From contig CAKUZL010000009.1 of assembly GCA_934718085.1 (NCBI GenBank), forward strand, positions 1-57,918: a stretch of 57,918 nt of DNA. Direction: 5' to 3'. Positions 7,649-15,983 of the stretch are shown here, in pieces. The first letter of the stretch is position 1; each line of letters starts with the position of its first letter. The DNA comes from an uncultured Candidatus Melainabacteria bacterium. Its GTDB lineage: Bacteria > Cyanobacteriota > Vampirovibrionia > Gastranaerophilales > Gastranaerophilaceae. The notes under the pieces are model-generated. The model had not been told where the DNA came from. It saw nothing but the letters and a program-made list of their open reading frames with translations, and made no database searches. The translations under genes and the position numbers were made by a program.

Positions 7649-8188
7649 ATGACGAAATATGTATGTGCTGCCTGCGGATGGTCCACCGAAGGCGAAAAAC
7701 CCGAAAAATGTCCGCTTTGCGGCGCAACCAAGTTTAACGTCGTTACCGACGGCGAAAAGACTTACGCTTGCGAACACAACGTCGGCGACGGCAAAGTCGA
7801 CGACAAAGAAATTATGGAAGGCTTGAGAGCAAACTTCAACGGAGAATGCACCGAAGTCGGCATGTACCTTGCAATGAGCAGAGTTGCCGAACGCGAAGGC
7901 TATCCCGAAGTCGCGGAAGCTTACAAAAGATATGCTTTCGAAGAAGCGGAACACGCGGCTAAATTTGCGGAACTTTTGGGCGAAGTCGTAACAAATTCGA
8001 CCGAAAAGAACCTCAGACTCAGAGCAGACGCGGAACACGGCGCTTGCGCGGGAAAACTCGAAATCGCGAAAAGAGCGAAAGAACTCGGCTTCGACGCCAT
8101 ACACGACACGGTTCATGAGATGGCAAAGGACGAAGCGCGCCACGGCAGAGGTTTTGACGGATTGTTGAAGAGATATTTCGACAGATAA
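7649..8188 (+). CDS. reverse rubrerythrin
   Basis: A 179-aa protein with the rubredoxin-like module at the N-terminus (CAACG...CPLCG, four Cys for one Fe) followed by the four-helix diiron domain. The diiron domain carries the Glu/His ligands in GECTEVGMY, EEAEHAAKF, ADAEHGACAG and KDEARHGRGF. This domain order is that of the reverse rubrerythrins of Clostridia, which reduce hydrogen peroxide and oxygen with NADH-derived electrons and protect anaerobes in air. It has its own promoter at 7587 and terminator at 8314, so it is monocistronic. Its last 27 codons are repeated just downstream. Confidence 0.92.
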   Translation: MTKYVCAACGWSTEGEKPEKCPLCGATKFNVVTDGEKTYACEHNVGDGKVDDKEIMEGLRANFNGECTEVGMYLAMSRVAEREGYPEVAEAYKRYAFEEAEHAAKFAELLGEVVTNSTEKNLRLRADAEHGACAGKLEIAKRAKELGFDAIHDTVHEMAKDEARHGRGFDGLLKRYFDR

Positions 8189-8205
8189 GTTCGACGAAAT
8201 CCCCG

Positions 8206-8289
8206 GACACGGTTCACGAACCGGCGAAGGATGAAGCGCGTCACGGCAGAGGTTTTGACGGACTGTTGAAGAGATACTTTGACAAATAA
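8206..8289 (+). pseudogene. remnant of a second rubrerythrin (3' end only)
   Basis: This segment repeats the end of the rubrerythrin gene at a period of 101 nt and would encode DTVHEPAKDEARHGRGFDGL and the rest of the tail to a TAA. Most differences from the first copy are synonymous (for example CGC/CGT, TTG/CTG, TTC/TTT). That suggests a formerly translated paralogue whose 5' part was deleted, not a fresh duplication. Confidence 0.7.
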
Positions 8290-8313
8290 GTTCGACGACA
8301 AGTCGATATTATG

Positions 8314-8342
8314 AAAAAACGGAGATTTTTCTCCGTTTTTTT
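8314..8342 (+). terminator. terminator of rubrerythrin
   Basis: AACGGAG and CTCCGTT pair around ATTTTT, followed by a T run. Confidence 0.9.
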
Positions 8343-8364
8343 GTTTCGCGGTGTGCAAGAAAAA

Positions 8365-8387
8365 TGCAGGTCCGGCATTGCCCGGCA
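8365..8387 (+). repeat. palindromic repeat, variant-arm type
   Basis: GGTCCGGCA/TGCCCGGC; a third arm sequence in the same hairpin layout. Confidence 0.45.
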
Positions 8388-8453
8388 AATCGTTCGTTTT
8401 GGTTGACCGTGAGCAAACGAAGCCGTTCGTTGGGGCGAAAACCTTAAAAACAT

Positions 8454-8765
8454 TGTAGGTACCGGGGTTCCACCCCAACATTCCTTTAAAACAAAATATT
8501 TCTTTCTCTGCTTATTTTGAGAAGAAGACGTGGGAAAAATCTTCTTGTTCATTTTTTCTTTTTGTTCGGAGGCAAAAAGAAAAAACGAACCAAAAAAGAA
8601 AAACTCCCGTTGATACATACGCATCCGGGTCAATTCTCTCAGGTTTTGTGTACGTCAATTGTTTCGGTGCTGCAGTGTACGCTCTCCCCGGACCTTCTCT
8701 CTCGAGAGAGAAGCCCGGGGTCGCAAGGTGTTGCAATATCGGTTTTTTATTTGAAATTACCGTAG
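8454..8765 (+). repeat. 310-bp composite element L1 (uninterrupted)
   Basis: Begins with a TGTAGGT palindrome (8454-8480), then a T-rich block, the AAAAAGAAAAAACGAACC block, GTTGATACATACGCATCCGG, CTCTCGAGAGAG and GGTGTTGCAATATCGG, ending near ACCGTAGA. Related copies lie at 12035, 27103 and 57023. It has both empty sites that are filled by inserts in L2. Apparent ORFs in it are not conserved as protein. Confidence 0.75.
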
Positions 8766-8834
8766 ACAAATCGTGCGCCGGAGCAGGTTGTTGAGAATTC
8801 TGAACCCGGCGTTTCGGTTAACAATCTGAAATCA

Positions 8835-8861
8835 CTGTAGGTTGGGGTTTCTACCCCAACG
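8835..8861 (+). repeat. palindromic repeat, copy 4
   Basis: TGTAGGTTGGGGTTTCTACCCCAAC-type with a perfect GTTGGGG/CCCCAAC stem. Confidence 0.85.
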
Positions 8862-8970
8862 TAATTTTCGGGAATGACGGAAAACTTTCGTTTGTCAAAC
8901 AATAATAGCGGAAAACAAAATAATTTGAATTTTTTCATCATTTTCGAAACATGTAAAATTTCGCGTTTCG

Positions 8971-8992
8971 CCGGGCACTGCCTGACCTACAG
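8971..8992 (-). repeat. palindromic repeat, variant-arm type
   Basis: On the minus strand it reads TGTAGGTCAGGCAGTGCCCGG; keeps the TGTAGGT flank with GGGC-type arms. Confidence 0.5.
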
Positions 8993-9054
8993 CTGTTTCA
9001 AATTTTCTCAAAAGACGAATTCGTTTGTCTGTAACATGCCGAGACTAACGATTC

Positions 9055-9080
9055 GTCGGGGTAGAAACCCCAACCTACAT
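9055..9080 (-). repeat. palindromic repeat, copy 5
   Basis: Complement orientation; GGTTGGGG pairs with CCCCGAC through one G-T. Confidence 0.85.
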
Positions 9081-9311
9081 TGATGCCGGGTTATTTGCCG
9101 AGATGAGCGGTTTTGTTTGAACGCACCATATCGAATTTCACGATTAATCGGGAGCGAAAGCCTCAATTTGCGATGTTTTTTGTTCCCGGGCAAACGATAA
9201 CGGTGAAAATCGCTGTAATAAAACTTCATATTTTATATAAAAAAGGCAATTTTTTTATCTAAAAAATCTTTATACATGTGTACAGGATATATAAAGGAGG
9301 GCATTGAAAAC

Positions 9312-9705
9312 ATGGCTGTCGGACCTCGCGACAAAATTGACCAGCTTTTGGTTAAAAAATACGCAATGGAAAAAGTTGATAACCCGGGTTTGACCGAGTT
9401 TATCGAACCCGGCAAAATGCTTGAGGTTATTAAAGATTATGCCGAAATGCAGCGAAACATGATGTATATGCAGGAACGTCTTCAAAGCGTTTGTGCGGGC
9501 GTCAATGCGCTTTCGGCGGTTTACAAAAACAGGCGGCGAATTCGTCCGAGCTGATTTTGCTGATGTCGAAGTTTCGGGTGTCGGGCTTTTGCCCGACCGC
9601 GCGACATTTGCGGCTCATACCGAGGGGCGAAAAGTTCTTGATGCTTTGTTTTGCGAATTGCCGTTGCGAAAGTTTCCCGATTACAAAAATCGCGGGTTGA
9701 ATTGA
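9312..9705 (+). pseudogene. small conserved-looking gene broken by a frameshift
   Basis: ATG 9312 follows an excellent AAAGGAGG site and opens an 80-codon frame (MAVGPRDKIDQLLVKKYAME...) that stops at 9554. The +1 frame from about 9530 continues with protein-like sequence (GGEFVRADFADVEVSGVGLL, later ELPLRKFPDYKN) to TGA at 9703-9705, 24 nt before maf. Joining the frames around GTTTACAAAAACAGGCGG gives a protein of about 130 aa. I do not recognise the family; the second half faintly recalls a PilZ-type beta barrel. It could be a pseudogene, a sequencing error or a programmed +1 shift. The first frame alone could also be a complete small protein. Confidence 0.55.
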
Positions 9706-9728
9706 AATTTTTGCGGTACAATGTCGGT

Positions 9729-10277
9729 ATGAAAAATTTGGTATTGGCATCCGCGTCTCCGCGGCGAAAAGCGTTGTTGGAGCGTGCGGGCGTAAAGTTT
9801 ACGATTAAAAAGTCGAATTTTGAAGAATCGAACGGGTCGGCGTCGGCGGACGAGACTGCTCGGGCGAACGCTTTCGGCAAGGCTTCGGGGGTCGTTTGTG
9901 CGGAAGACGAGGTGATTTTGGGCGCGGACACGGTCGTTGCGCTTGACGGCGAGATTTTCGGCAAACCCGCAACGCGCGACGAGGCTTTTTCGATGCTGAA
10001 AAAGCTTTCGGGACGGGTACATTCGGTAATCACCGGCGTGGCGCTGGTTTCTCGCGAAAAATCCGTCGTAAACTCTTGTTTGACAAGGGTTTCGTTTGCA
10101 AATTTAACGGACGAACAAATTTTTTCGTATATCGACGAATTTAAACCTTTCGATAAAGCGGGGGCGTACGGAATTCAGGAGCTTCCGACGTTTTTTGAAA
10201 CCGAAATCGAGGGTTCGTTCGACAACGTGGTCGGTTTGCCGGTCGAACTTGTGTTACAAATGTTGAACGATTTTTGA
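9729..10277 (+). CDS. maf: Maf-family nucleoside triphosphate pyrophosphatase
   Basis: A 182-aa Maf protein. The N-terminal SASPRRK loop, GADTVV with the catalytic Asp, FGKPATRDEA and the closing GLPVELVLQML are all typical. It hydrolyses non-canonical or modified NTPs (dTTP/UTP class) to the monophosphate, a house-cleaning role, and is often linked to division arrest. The reading frame is open 26 codons upstream, but MKNLVLASAS at 9729 is the family start. It lies 24 nt after the broken small gene and may share its transcript. Confidence 0.9.
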   Translation: MKNLVLASASPRRKALLERAGVKFTIKKSNFEESNGSASADETARANAFGKASGVVCAEDEVILGADTVVALDGEIFGKPATRDEAFSMLKKLSGRVHSVITGVALVSREKSVVNSCLTRVSFANLTDEQIFSYIDEFKPFDKAGAYGIQELPTFFETEIEGSFDNVVGLPVELVLQMLNDF

Positions 10278-10304
10278 CAAAACGGTTTTTAAAAATTTTG
10301 TTTG

Positions 10305-10347
10305 TGATAGAATAACTCTCATAAATCGGGAAAGACGTATATTCCCG
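10305..10347 (+). promoter_or_regulatory. extended -10 and leader hairpin before the permease
   Basis: TGATAGAAT is an extended -10 (10305-10313). The leader then folds as CGGGAA (10327) with TTCCCG (10342) around a 9-nt loop, 17 nt before the start codon. A regulatory role is a guess. Confidence 0.45.
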
Positions 10348-10363
10348 TGAACGAGAGGTTTTT

Positions 10364-11680
10364 ATGTCGGAATTTATCGCAACTCATGCAATGCAGCTTT
10401 CGGCGTGCATTCTTGTGATTACGTACATTTTCATCGCGTGGGAGAAAATCCCCAAGTCGGTCACGGCTTTGCTCGGTGCTTGTGTTACGTTGCTTTTGGG
10501 GTTTGTCGGTCAGGAAAAATTCCTGGACGGACAGTTTAACCCGCACTATTTTATCAATTTTATTGATTTTAACGTTATCTTTTTGTTGGTTTCGATGATG
10601 ATTATCGTCGGAATTATCGCAAAAAGCGGCGTTTTCGGGTACATTGCAAATCTTTTGCTCAAATATACCAAGGGGAAACCGGTTTTGTTGCTTGCGGCGC
10701 TCGGGATTTTTACCGCGGTGGCAAGCGCATTTTTGGACAACGTTACGACCGTTATTTTGATTATGCCCGTGACGTTTTTCATTGCAAGAAAACTTGAAAT
10801 CGATCCGGTACCGTTCCTTTTTACCGAAATCTTCGCGTCGAACATCGGCGGAACCGCGACGTTAATCGGTGACCCTCCGAACATTATCATCGGAAGCGCG
10901 GCGGGATTTTCGTTTATGGATTTCGTAAACAACCTGACGGGCGTAATTGCGGTCATTTTGATCGCCATGATTGCGCTTATGGTTTTGTGCTTCAAAAATA
11001 AAATGAAGACGAGCGAAGAAAAAATGCGCGAAGTCGCAAACGTAGACAACACGGGCGTTATCACCGACAAAAATCTTATGATTCGCTCTTTGACGGTTTT
11101 GGGGCTCGTTATTTTGGGATTTGTCACTCACGACATCACTCACATTCAAACCGGCGTTATCGCAATGCTCGGCGCGAGTGTGCTTTTGGTGTTCGAAAAA
11201 CCGACGGAAGTTTTTAAAGAAGTCGAATGGAATACAATTTTGTTCTTCATCGGGCTGTTTATCATTATCGGCGGTGTTGAAGCTTCGGGCGGAATAAAAC
11301 TGCTCGCTCAATGGGTTTTGGATATTACTCACGGCTCGCAGACCGCGGCGTCCATGCTCATTTTGTGGACTTCGGGTATCGTTTCCGGGGTCATCGACAA
11401 CATCCCTTACACCGCAACAATGGCACCCATGATTGCCGAAATTGCTAAAGTCGAAGGTGCTTCTTACGCGCTTCCTCTCTGGTGGTGCCTGTCTTTGGGT
11501 GCGTGCCTCGGCGGAAACCTTACCATCATCGGTGCTGCCGCAAACGTCATCGTTTCGGAGTTTGCGACAAAAGAAAATCACCCCATCTCGTTTATGAGAT
11601 TTATGAAATACGGAAGCGCGACCGTTTTCGTTTCGTTGCTCATCAGCACGGGGTACATTTGGCTCAGATATTTAAGATAA
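10364..11680 (+). CDS. ArsB/NhaD ion-transporter superfamily permease
   Basis: A 438-aa integral membrane protein with about 11 hydrophobic helices arranged as two related halves. Each half carries the signature of this superfamily: FLDNVTTVILIMPV with GGTATLIGDPPNIII in the first, and GVIDNIPYTATMAPM with GGNLTIIGAAANVIV in the second. These paired re-entrant loops form the ion and substrate path in NhaD Na+/H+ antiporters, ArsB arsenite exporters and P-protein homologues. No ars gene is adjacent, so NhaD-like or anion transport is as likely as arsenite export. It is preceded by GAGAGG and followed at once by its own terminator. Confidence 0.85.
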   Translation: MSEFIATHAMQLSACILVITYIFIAWEKIPKSVTALLGACVTLLLGFVGQEKFLDGQFNPHYFINFIDFNVIFLLVSMMIIVGIIAKSGVFGYIANLLLKYTKGKPVLLLAALGIFTAVASAFLDNVTTVILIMPVTFFIARKLEIDPVPFLFTEIFASNIGGTATLIGDPPNIIIGSAAGFSFMDFVNNLTGVIAVILIAMIALMVLCFKNKMKTSEEKMREVANVDNTGVITDKNLMIRSLTVLGLVILGFVTHDITHIQTGVIAMLGASVLLVFEKPTEVFKEVEWNTILFFIGLFIIIGGVEASGGIKLLAQWVLDITHGSQTAASMLILWTSGIVSGVIDNIPYTATMAPMIAEIAKVEGASYALPLWWCLSLGACLGGNLTIIGAAANVIVSEFATKENHPISFMRFMKYGSATVFVSLLISTGYIWLRYLR

Positions 11681-11708
11681 GGTCAAATTTCAGATTCTTT
11701 TACTTTTT

Positions 11709-11738
11709 GAAGGCGGGTTTATCCCGCCTTCTTTGTTT
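11709..11738 (+). terminator. terminator of the permease gene
   Basis: GAAGGCGGG and CCCGCCTTC pair around TTTAT, then TTTGTTT. Confidence 0.9.
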
Positions 11739-11939
11739 AATGTTTACGGGTTCCGATGGTAGACTATAACGATGTACGACGGCGCGACCGTATGTGGCGG
11801 GCATGACTTCAAGCGGTCGTTTTTTGTGCGGGTTATGTGAAGTAATGCAGCACCGTAGTTTAGGGGTGCCCGGCGGGTTTTTCGACGGGGTATGTTTTGA
11901 GAATTTGAAATTTCCGTTTGGACGAATAATCTGACATCA

Positions 11940-11967
11940 CTGTAGGTACCGGGGTTTCTACCCCGAC
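11940..11967 (+). repeat. palindromic repeat, copy 6
   Basis: GTACCGGGG...CCCCGAC arms: the pair C-G replaces the T-A of copy 4 next to the four Gs. Confidence 0.85.
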
Positions 11968-12156
11968 TAATCTTTCGAAAAGGACGAAAAACGTTCGTTT
12001 TAAAACTTTTCGGTTTGATGAAAGTCTGTAATCCCCGTAGGTACCAGGGTTTCCACCCCAACGTTCCTTTAAAACAAAATATTTCTTCCTCTGCTTATTT
12101 TGAGAGGCGGACGTAAGAAAAATCTTCTTGTTCATTTTTTCTTTTTGTTCGGAGGC

Positions 12157-12286
12157 GAATTTGCGTAGGGCGGCGGGTGCAAAGCACCCGAAGACCCGAA
12201 GTTGCGCCGAAATAACGAGCGACCGTTTTCCCCGAACGGGGGAAACAAAGCGAGTGACTTGAAGGCGTGAAGCAAATTAAAGACGC
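12157..12286 (+). mobile_element. 130-bp MITE-like insert I1
   Basis: Sits between GGAGGC and AAAAAG, which are contiguous in L1 (8570-8581). Terminal inverted repeats are AATTTGC (12158) and GCAAATT (12272). Inside are GGGTGC/GCACCC and CCCCGAACGGGG hairpins. Confidence 0.65.
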
Positions 12287-12423
12287 AAAAAGAAAAAACG
12301 AACCAAAAAAGAAAAACTCCCGTTGATACATACGCATCCGGGTCAATTCTCTCAGGTTTTGCGTGAGTCAATTGTTTTGGTGTTGCAACGTATGCTTTCC
12401 CCGGACCTTCTCTCTTGAGGGAG

Positions 12424-12541
12424 CGATTTTGCGTAGGGCGGATGTGAGCGGAGCGAACGGAGTCCCGAAGTAGCAAAAACAATAGTGAACGGCAACGAAG
12501 TGAAGTGAACGACTTGTTTTTGTGGAGCAAAATCAAGACGG
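12424..12541 (+). mobile_element. 118-bp MITE-like insert I2
   Basis: Splits the CTCTCGAGAGAG-AAGCCCGGGG junction seen intact in L1. Terminal inverted repeats ATTTTGC (12426) and GCAAAAT (12527) differ from those of I1 but still pair. It shares GCGTAGGGCGG, CCCGAAGT and AAGACG with I1, so it is a relative. A partial copy lies at 26869-26939. Confidence 0.65.
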
Positions 12542-12598
12542 AAGCCCGGGGTCTCAAGGTGTTGCAATATCGACTTTTTATTTGAAATCACCGTAGCA

Positions 12599-12623
12599 TG
12601 TAGGTTGGGGTTTCTACCCCGAC
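12599..12623 (+). repeat. palindromic repeat, copy 8
   Basis: Bounds the right end of L2, in the same orientation as the palindrome at its left end. Confidence 0.85.
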
Positions 12624-12690
12624 TAATCTTTCGAAAAGGACGAAAAACGTTCGTTTTAAAACTTTTCGGTTTGATGAAAATCCGAAATCT

Positions 12691-12719
12691 CCGTAGGTAC
12701 CGGGGTTTCCACCCCAACG
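12691..12719 (+). repeat. palindromic repeat, copy 9
   Basis: GTACCGGGG...CCCCAAC form, 77 nt before the end of cca. Confidence 0.85.
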
Positions 12720-12796
12720 AATCGCGAAACTTGGCATGTTCCGGGCAAACGAAGCCGTTCATCTCGACCGGAACCGTCCCCGTATTTGGCGTGATT

Positions 12797-14032
12797 TCAG
12801 GCGTTGCGGAGGGTTTTTGCCAATGTTGCGGCAAAAGCTTTTTCGTCGGATGGGGTGACAAAGCCTTTGTTTATCTTTTCTTTGAGGGTTCGGGTCAGGA
12901 TTTCGGAGTAGACTTTTCCGGGCGGAAGAATTTCTTTCAAATCGGCGCCCGACACGCAGAGTTTGACGTTTGCAAGGTCCGAAACGTAGAGTTCGGCTTC
13001 TTTCGAGTCGAAAAATATGTCATAAAGTACGGCGGCGCGTTTGTCGAACGGGCGGAAGAACGAGTAAACCGAAAATCTGTCGGAAAAATCGGGTGTTTTT
13101 GCGCTCAGAGCGGCAAAATCCCTGAAAATTTGCATTTGGACGGCGGAAAAATTCAGTTTTTCGTCGGGAAGGGTTCCTCCGAAGGCGCAAGCCGTGTAAA
13201 AAAGCCATCTTTCGGGTTTCGGAACGTTGTATTTGTCCAAGACGGATTTTATGCGGATTCCTTTGCAGAAATATTTTCGCGGTTGTGATGCGGGAAAAAT
13301 TCGGAACAAATTTTCGTCGACGAATTTGTCGTAAAAATCGGGGCGGTCGTATTCGAAAATCGATTTAAGCTCTGATTTTATGCGTTCGAAGGGGAAGTTT
13401 CGGTTTTCGGAGTTCAAAAATTCTTCGCGAAGCCGCAGAGTTTCTTTTTCGAGGTCGAAACCCAGGCGGGCGCAGAATTTGAAGGCTCTGACTATTCTTG
13501 AGGGGTCGTCGACGAACGAGCGCGGGTGCAGGATTCGGACAAGCCTGTTTTGCAGGTCGGAAAATCCTCCGACGTAGTCGACGGGGTCGAACATTTCGGT
13601 TCCGATGAGTGACAGAGCGAGCGAATTTATCGTAAAATCGCGGCGAAGCACGTCTTTTTTGAGCTCGCAGCCGATTTGTTTGATGACGGGAAGCGCGCCC
13701 GAGGTCGGGTAAAATTCGTCGCGGGTGGAAGCAAAATCAATGACGGTTCCGCAAGGGAAGGCGATTTTGACGGTTTCGAGGTCTTTTTGAGCTTTTACGA
13801 CGACACCTTTGAGAAAATGCCTGATAAGCCCCGTAAACTCAGACGCGCTGCCTTTTACGACGATGTCGACGTCTTTGACGGGGTTTCCCAAAATCAAATC
13901 TCTGACAAATCCGCCGATAAGGTAGATTTTGTAGCCGTTTTCGTCCGCAACGCGCGCGCAGTCGTAAATGATTTTTTTGTATTTTTCGTCGACGGCGGAG
14001 TCGAACCGTGATTTCAAGTTGATTTTTTCCAT
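12797..14032 (-). CDS. cca: CCA tRNA nucleotidyltransferase
   Basis: A 411-aa class II nucleotidyltransferase. The head shows GGFVRD at about 41-46, the metal-binding DVDIVV at about 54-59, RRDFTINSLAL at about 128-138 and DPSRIVRAFKFCARLGF, which make up the catalytic and base-recognition core. The C-terminal 200 residues are divergent, as usual, and lack an HD domain. It adds or repairs the 3' CCA of tRNAs. The one tRNA in this window already encodes CCA, so the role here may be mostly repair, or A-adding if the host splits the two activities; sequence alone does not separate these. It is divergent from the permease and ends next to a palindromic repeat. Confidence 0.9.
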   Translation of the reverse strand: MEKINLKSRFDSAVDEKYKKIIYDCARVADENGYKIYLIGGFVRDLILGNPVKDVDIVVKGSASEFTGLIRHFLKGVVVKAQKDLETVKIAFPCGTVIDFASTRDEFYPTSGALPVIKQIGCELKKDVLRRDFTINSLALSLIGTEMFDPVDYVGGFSDLQNRLVRILHPRSFVDDPSRIVRAFKFCARLGFDLEKETLRLREEFLNSENRNFPFERIKSELKSIFEYDRPDFYDKFVDENLFRIFPASQPRKYFCKGIRIKSVLDKYNVPKPERWLFYTACAFGGTLPDEKLNFSAVQMQIFRDFAALSAKTPDFSDRFSVYSFFRPFDKRAAVLYDIFFDSKEAELYVSDLANVKLCVSGADLKEILPPGKVYSEILTRTLKEKINKGFVTPSDEKAFAATLAKTLRNA

Positions 14033-14381
14033 AGTTGCAAAAACATTTTACCCGAAAAACGGGAAAGAAGAAATTTTTTTGCGCGGAAAACGGGAATTTA
14101 ATTTGCCCGCAAAAATCTCGATTTTTTGTTTTTCAAAACCCCGCAAACGCCGCAAACGCCTAAAAACGCATGCAAAAGCCCGCAAAAATCTCGATTTTAG
14201 GTTTTACGGAACGCCCGCAAATGCCTAAAAACGCGGCGGATACCGCCTCGGGGCAAACCTTGTTTGTGCAGGTAACCGCAAACTTTGCAAATATTTTCAG
14301 GCTCGGCGACCCGAGGCACAAAGCTTTGCGGCGCGGGCGCGGGGGCGAAATTTTTGCAAATGTCCTGCGATTTTGTGTTGA
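14033..14381. other. low-complexity gap
   Basis: Rich in short repeats of the CCGCAAA/CGCAAACGC kind; CCCGCAAAAATCTCGATTTT occurs twice (about 14105 and 14179). No gene supported; plus-strand frames here are composed of the repeats. Confidence 0.6.
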
Positions 14382-14921
14382 TTAAGCTTTACCTTTTACA
14401 AGCAGGACGATTTTGCGCCAAATCAAAAACGTAAGCCAACACGGGAAAACTCCGCCCGTAAAAGCCATAAGTACGCAAAACATTATAAATGCTTCAACAA
14501 ACGCCATTTGGTCGTCTATGATATACATTATCAATATCGGCGAATTTACGACAAAGTCGGTCAAAATTGCTCCGAGTAAAAATTTTGACGGCTTATCGAC
14601 AAACTTGTCGAGAACTTCGTGAAAATAGCTTTTTTTGAAAACGGAATAAATAATCGGGAACAAAAAAAGTTTTAAAAACAATAAAAATACGGCAACCGAA
14701 AGAAAAATCATTAATCCGAATCCGAAAATTACTGCCGTTGCACCGTCGGAATCAGTTGCGCTTTCGGCGGCAACCCTGCTCAAAGAGTGTAAAACGGTTT
14801 CATTCGCGCAAAACAATACGGCTATAATGCCGCAAACAAAAACGCTCGGTAAAATCGACGCAAAAAACAGGTTTGTAATTACAAATAACGCCTTTTCGAT
14901 GTTTCTTTTAGTCATCTTCAT
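14382..14921 (-). CDS. small integral membrane protein, paralogue 1
   Basis: A 179-aa protein with a basic N-terminus (MKMTKRNIEK) and four to five hydrophobic helices. I do not recognise the family. It is a close paralogue of the gene at 15984: the segment SYFHEVLDKFVDKP and the last 34 residues (FIMFCVLMAFTGG to VKGK) are nearly identical even in DNA, while the N-terminal half has diverged. Start 14921 has CGGAG eight nt upstream. It is the last gene of a minus-strand group of membrane proteins, and its role is unknown. Confidence 0.7.
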   Translation of the reverse strand: MKMTKRNIEKALFVITNLFFASILPSVFVCGIIAVLFCANETVLHSLSRVAAESATDSDGATAVIFGFGLMIFLSVAVFLLFLKLFLFPIIYSVFKKSYFHEVLDKFVDKPSKFLLGAILTDFVVNSPILIMYIIDDQMAFVEAFIMFCVLMAFTGGVFPCWLTFLIWRKIVLLVKGKA

Positions 14922-14991
14922 TTTCTTAACTCCGTTTGGCATTGCTTCGAACGATTATAGCACGCCCGTCGATTTATTTGTACCGGACAAA

Positions 14992-15951
14992 TTAAATAAA
15001 TATTTGAAATAAAATTGCGGGAACGGTAAAAACGTAAAATGCCGCGTAAAACCGTTTCAGGGGCTTGTTTTTTTGCAAATAACGGAAGAAAATCATTGTT
15101 GCGATTCCGCCGCCCGCAAGCAGGTACCTGACCGGTCCCGTCGGGTCGTCCGAAAAATTTATGCACAAAGACAAAATATCAAGCAGACAGGCAACCGCGA
15201 ACAGTTTTGCCATGTTTTTCGGCTCCGTATTTTTCAAAAATTCCGGCAGCGCGGAAAATCGCTCCAGAACGGGAATTAAAAGCGGTTTTGACAAAATAAT
15301 CAACGAATTTATCAAAAACAAAACTATCGGATTAAATTCTAAATTGCCTAAAAGAGGTGCATCCGTGTAAACGTTTGTTATTGCGGTTATCAGCGGATAC
15401 GAAACGACAAAAAATATCCAAAACAACGAACAATAAATTTTATCGAGAACTTTTGCAACCTCCGGATTTTTCTCGAAATTCAACCGAATCAAAAATGTGC
15501 CGCGACACAAAAACAGCCCTCCCGCCGAAATCCGAAAAATAAACGTAAAAACTTCGTCGACGGCGGAAAGAAAAATGTTTGCTCCGAGCAACGTAAGATA
15601 AAGAAAAATATCGATTGCCAATCCCGACAACAAAAATTTGACTCGGGCGGTTCCGCTTTTTTCGAGTTTTTCAAAAACCGACACAAAAAATTTGTCTTTA
15701 CTGTGATTTTTAGCAAAGGAATATGCGGAAAATTTTGCAAATAAAAAAAGAACGATTTGATACGCCGAAAGCAGCAGGGTCTCAAAAAACATCCCGTCTT
15801 TTTCGGGGTCGTTCGTATGAGGAATTGTCAATAAAGTCGTAAGGACAATAACCGCCCAACAAGGCAAAGCAAAAAAAAGGTTGAATAACACATATTTTAT
15901 AACTCCTCGCCGTTCGGGGCGGTTAAAAAAGAATTTAATGCAGTTCGTCAT
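14992..15951 (-). CDS. multi-pass membrane protein, unknown function
   Basis: A 319-aa protein with about eight hydrophobic helices and short polar loops, and no motif I recognise. It is sandwiched between two paralogous small membrane proteins on the same strand, with gaps of 70 and 32 nt, so the three are probably cotranscribed. The N-terminus MTNCIKFFFNRPERRGVIKY resembles the membrane entry of the neighbours in layout only. Phenylalanine-rich throughout. A transporter or envelope role is possible but unsupported. Confidence 0.65.
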   Translation of the reverse strand: MTNCIKFFFNRPERRGVIKYVLFNLFFALPCWAVIVLTTLLTIPHTNDPEKDGMFFETLLLSAYQIVLFLFAKFSAYSFAKNHSKDKFFVSVFEKLEKSGTARVKFLLSGLAIDIFLYLTLLGANIFLSAVDEVFTFIFRISAGGLFLCRGTFLIRLNFEKNPEVAKVLDKIYCSLFWIFFVVSYPLITAITNVYTDAPLLGNLEFNPIVLFLINSLIILSKPLLIPVLERFSALPEFLKNTEPKNMAKLFAVACLLDILSLCINFSDDPTGPVRYLLAGGGIATMIFFRYLQKNKPLKRFYAAFYVFTVPAILFQIFI

Positions 15952-15983
15952 GTCTTTATTCTCGTTGATTTGTCATTTTCCGG

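Larger units (their letters stand above)
8343..9311. other. repeat-filled gap
   Basis: Contains palindromes, one uninterrupted 310-bp element and unrecognised spacer. Open frames here run through repeats on either strand and match only other repeat copies. Confidence 0.7.
12035..12600 (+). repeat. 310-bp composite element L2, with two nested inserts
   Basis: Same order of blocks as L1, starting with a palindrome at 12035-12063 and ending at the palindrome at 12599, but about 250 bp longer because of inserts at 12157 and 12424. Both insertion points are empty in L1. Confidence 0.75.
11681..12796. other. repeat-filled gap between permease and cca
   Basis: Terminator, about 200 nt of unremarkable spacer, then four palindromes and the 310-bp element L2 with two nested inserts. 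No gene supported. Confidence 0.75.

Noticed and set aside
8241..8633. Similar open frames in each 310-bp element (also near 12095, 12132, 57030 and 57178)
   Set aside because: They resemble each other only because the DNA repeats do; frames exist in both strands, shift between copies and are interrupted by inserts.
9055..12719. CRISPR array made of the regularly repeated 26-bp palindromes
   Set aside because: Spacing is irregular, orientation varies, copies are diverged, and no cas genes are present.
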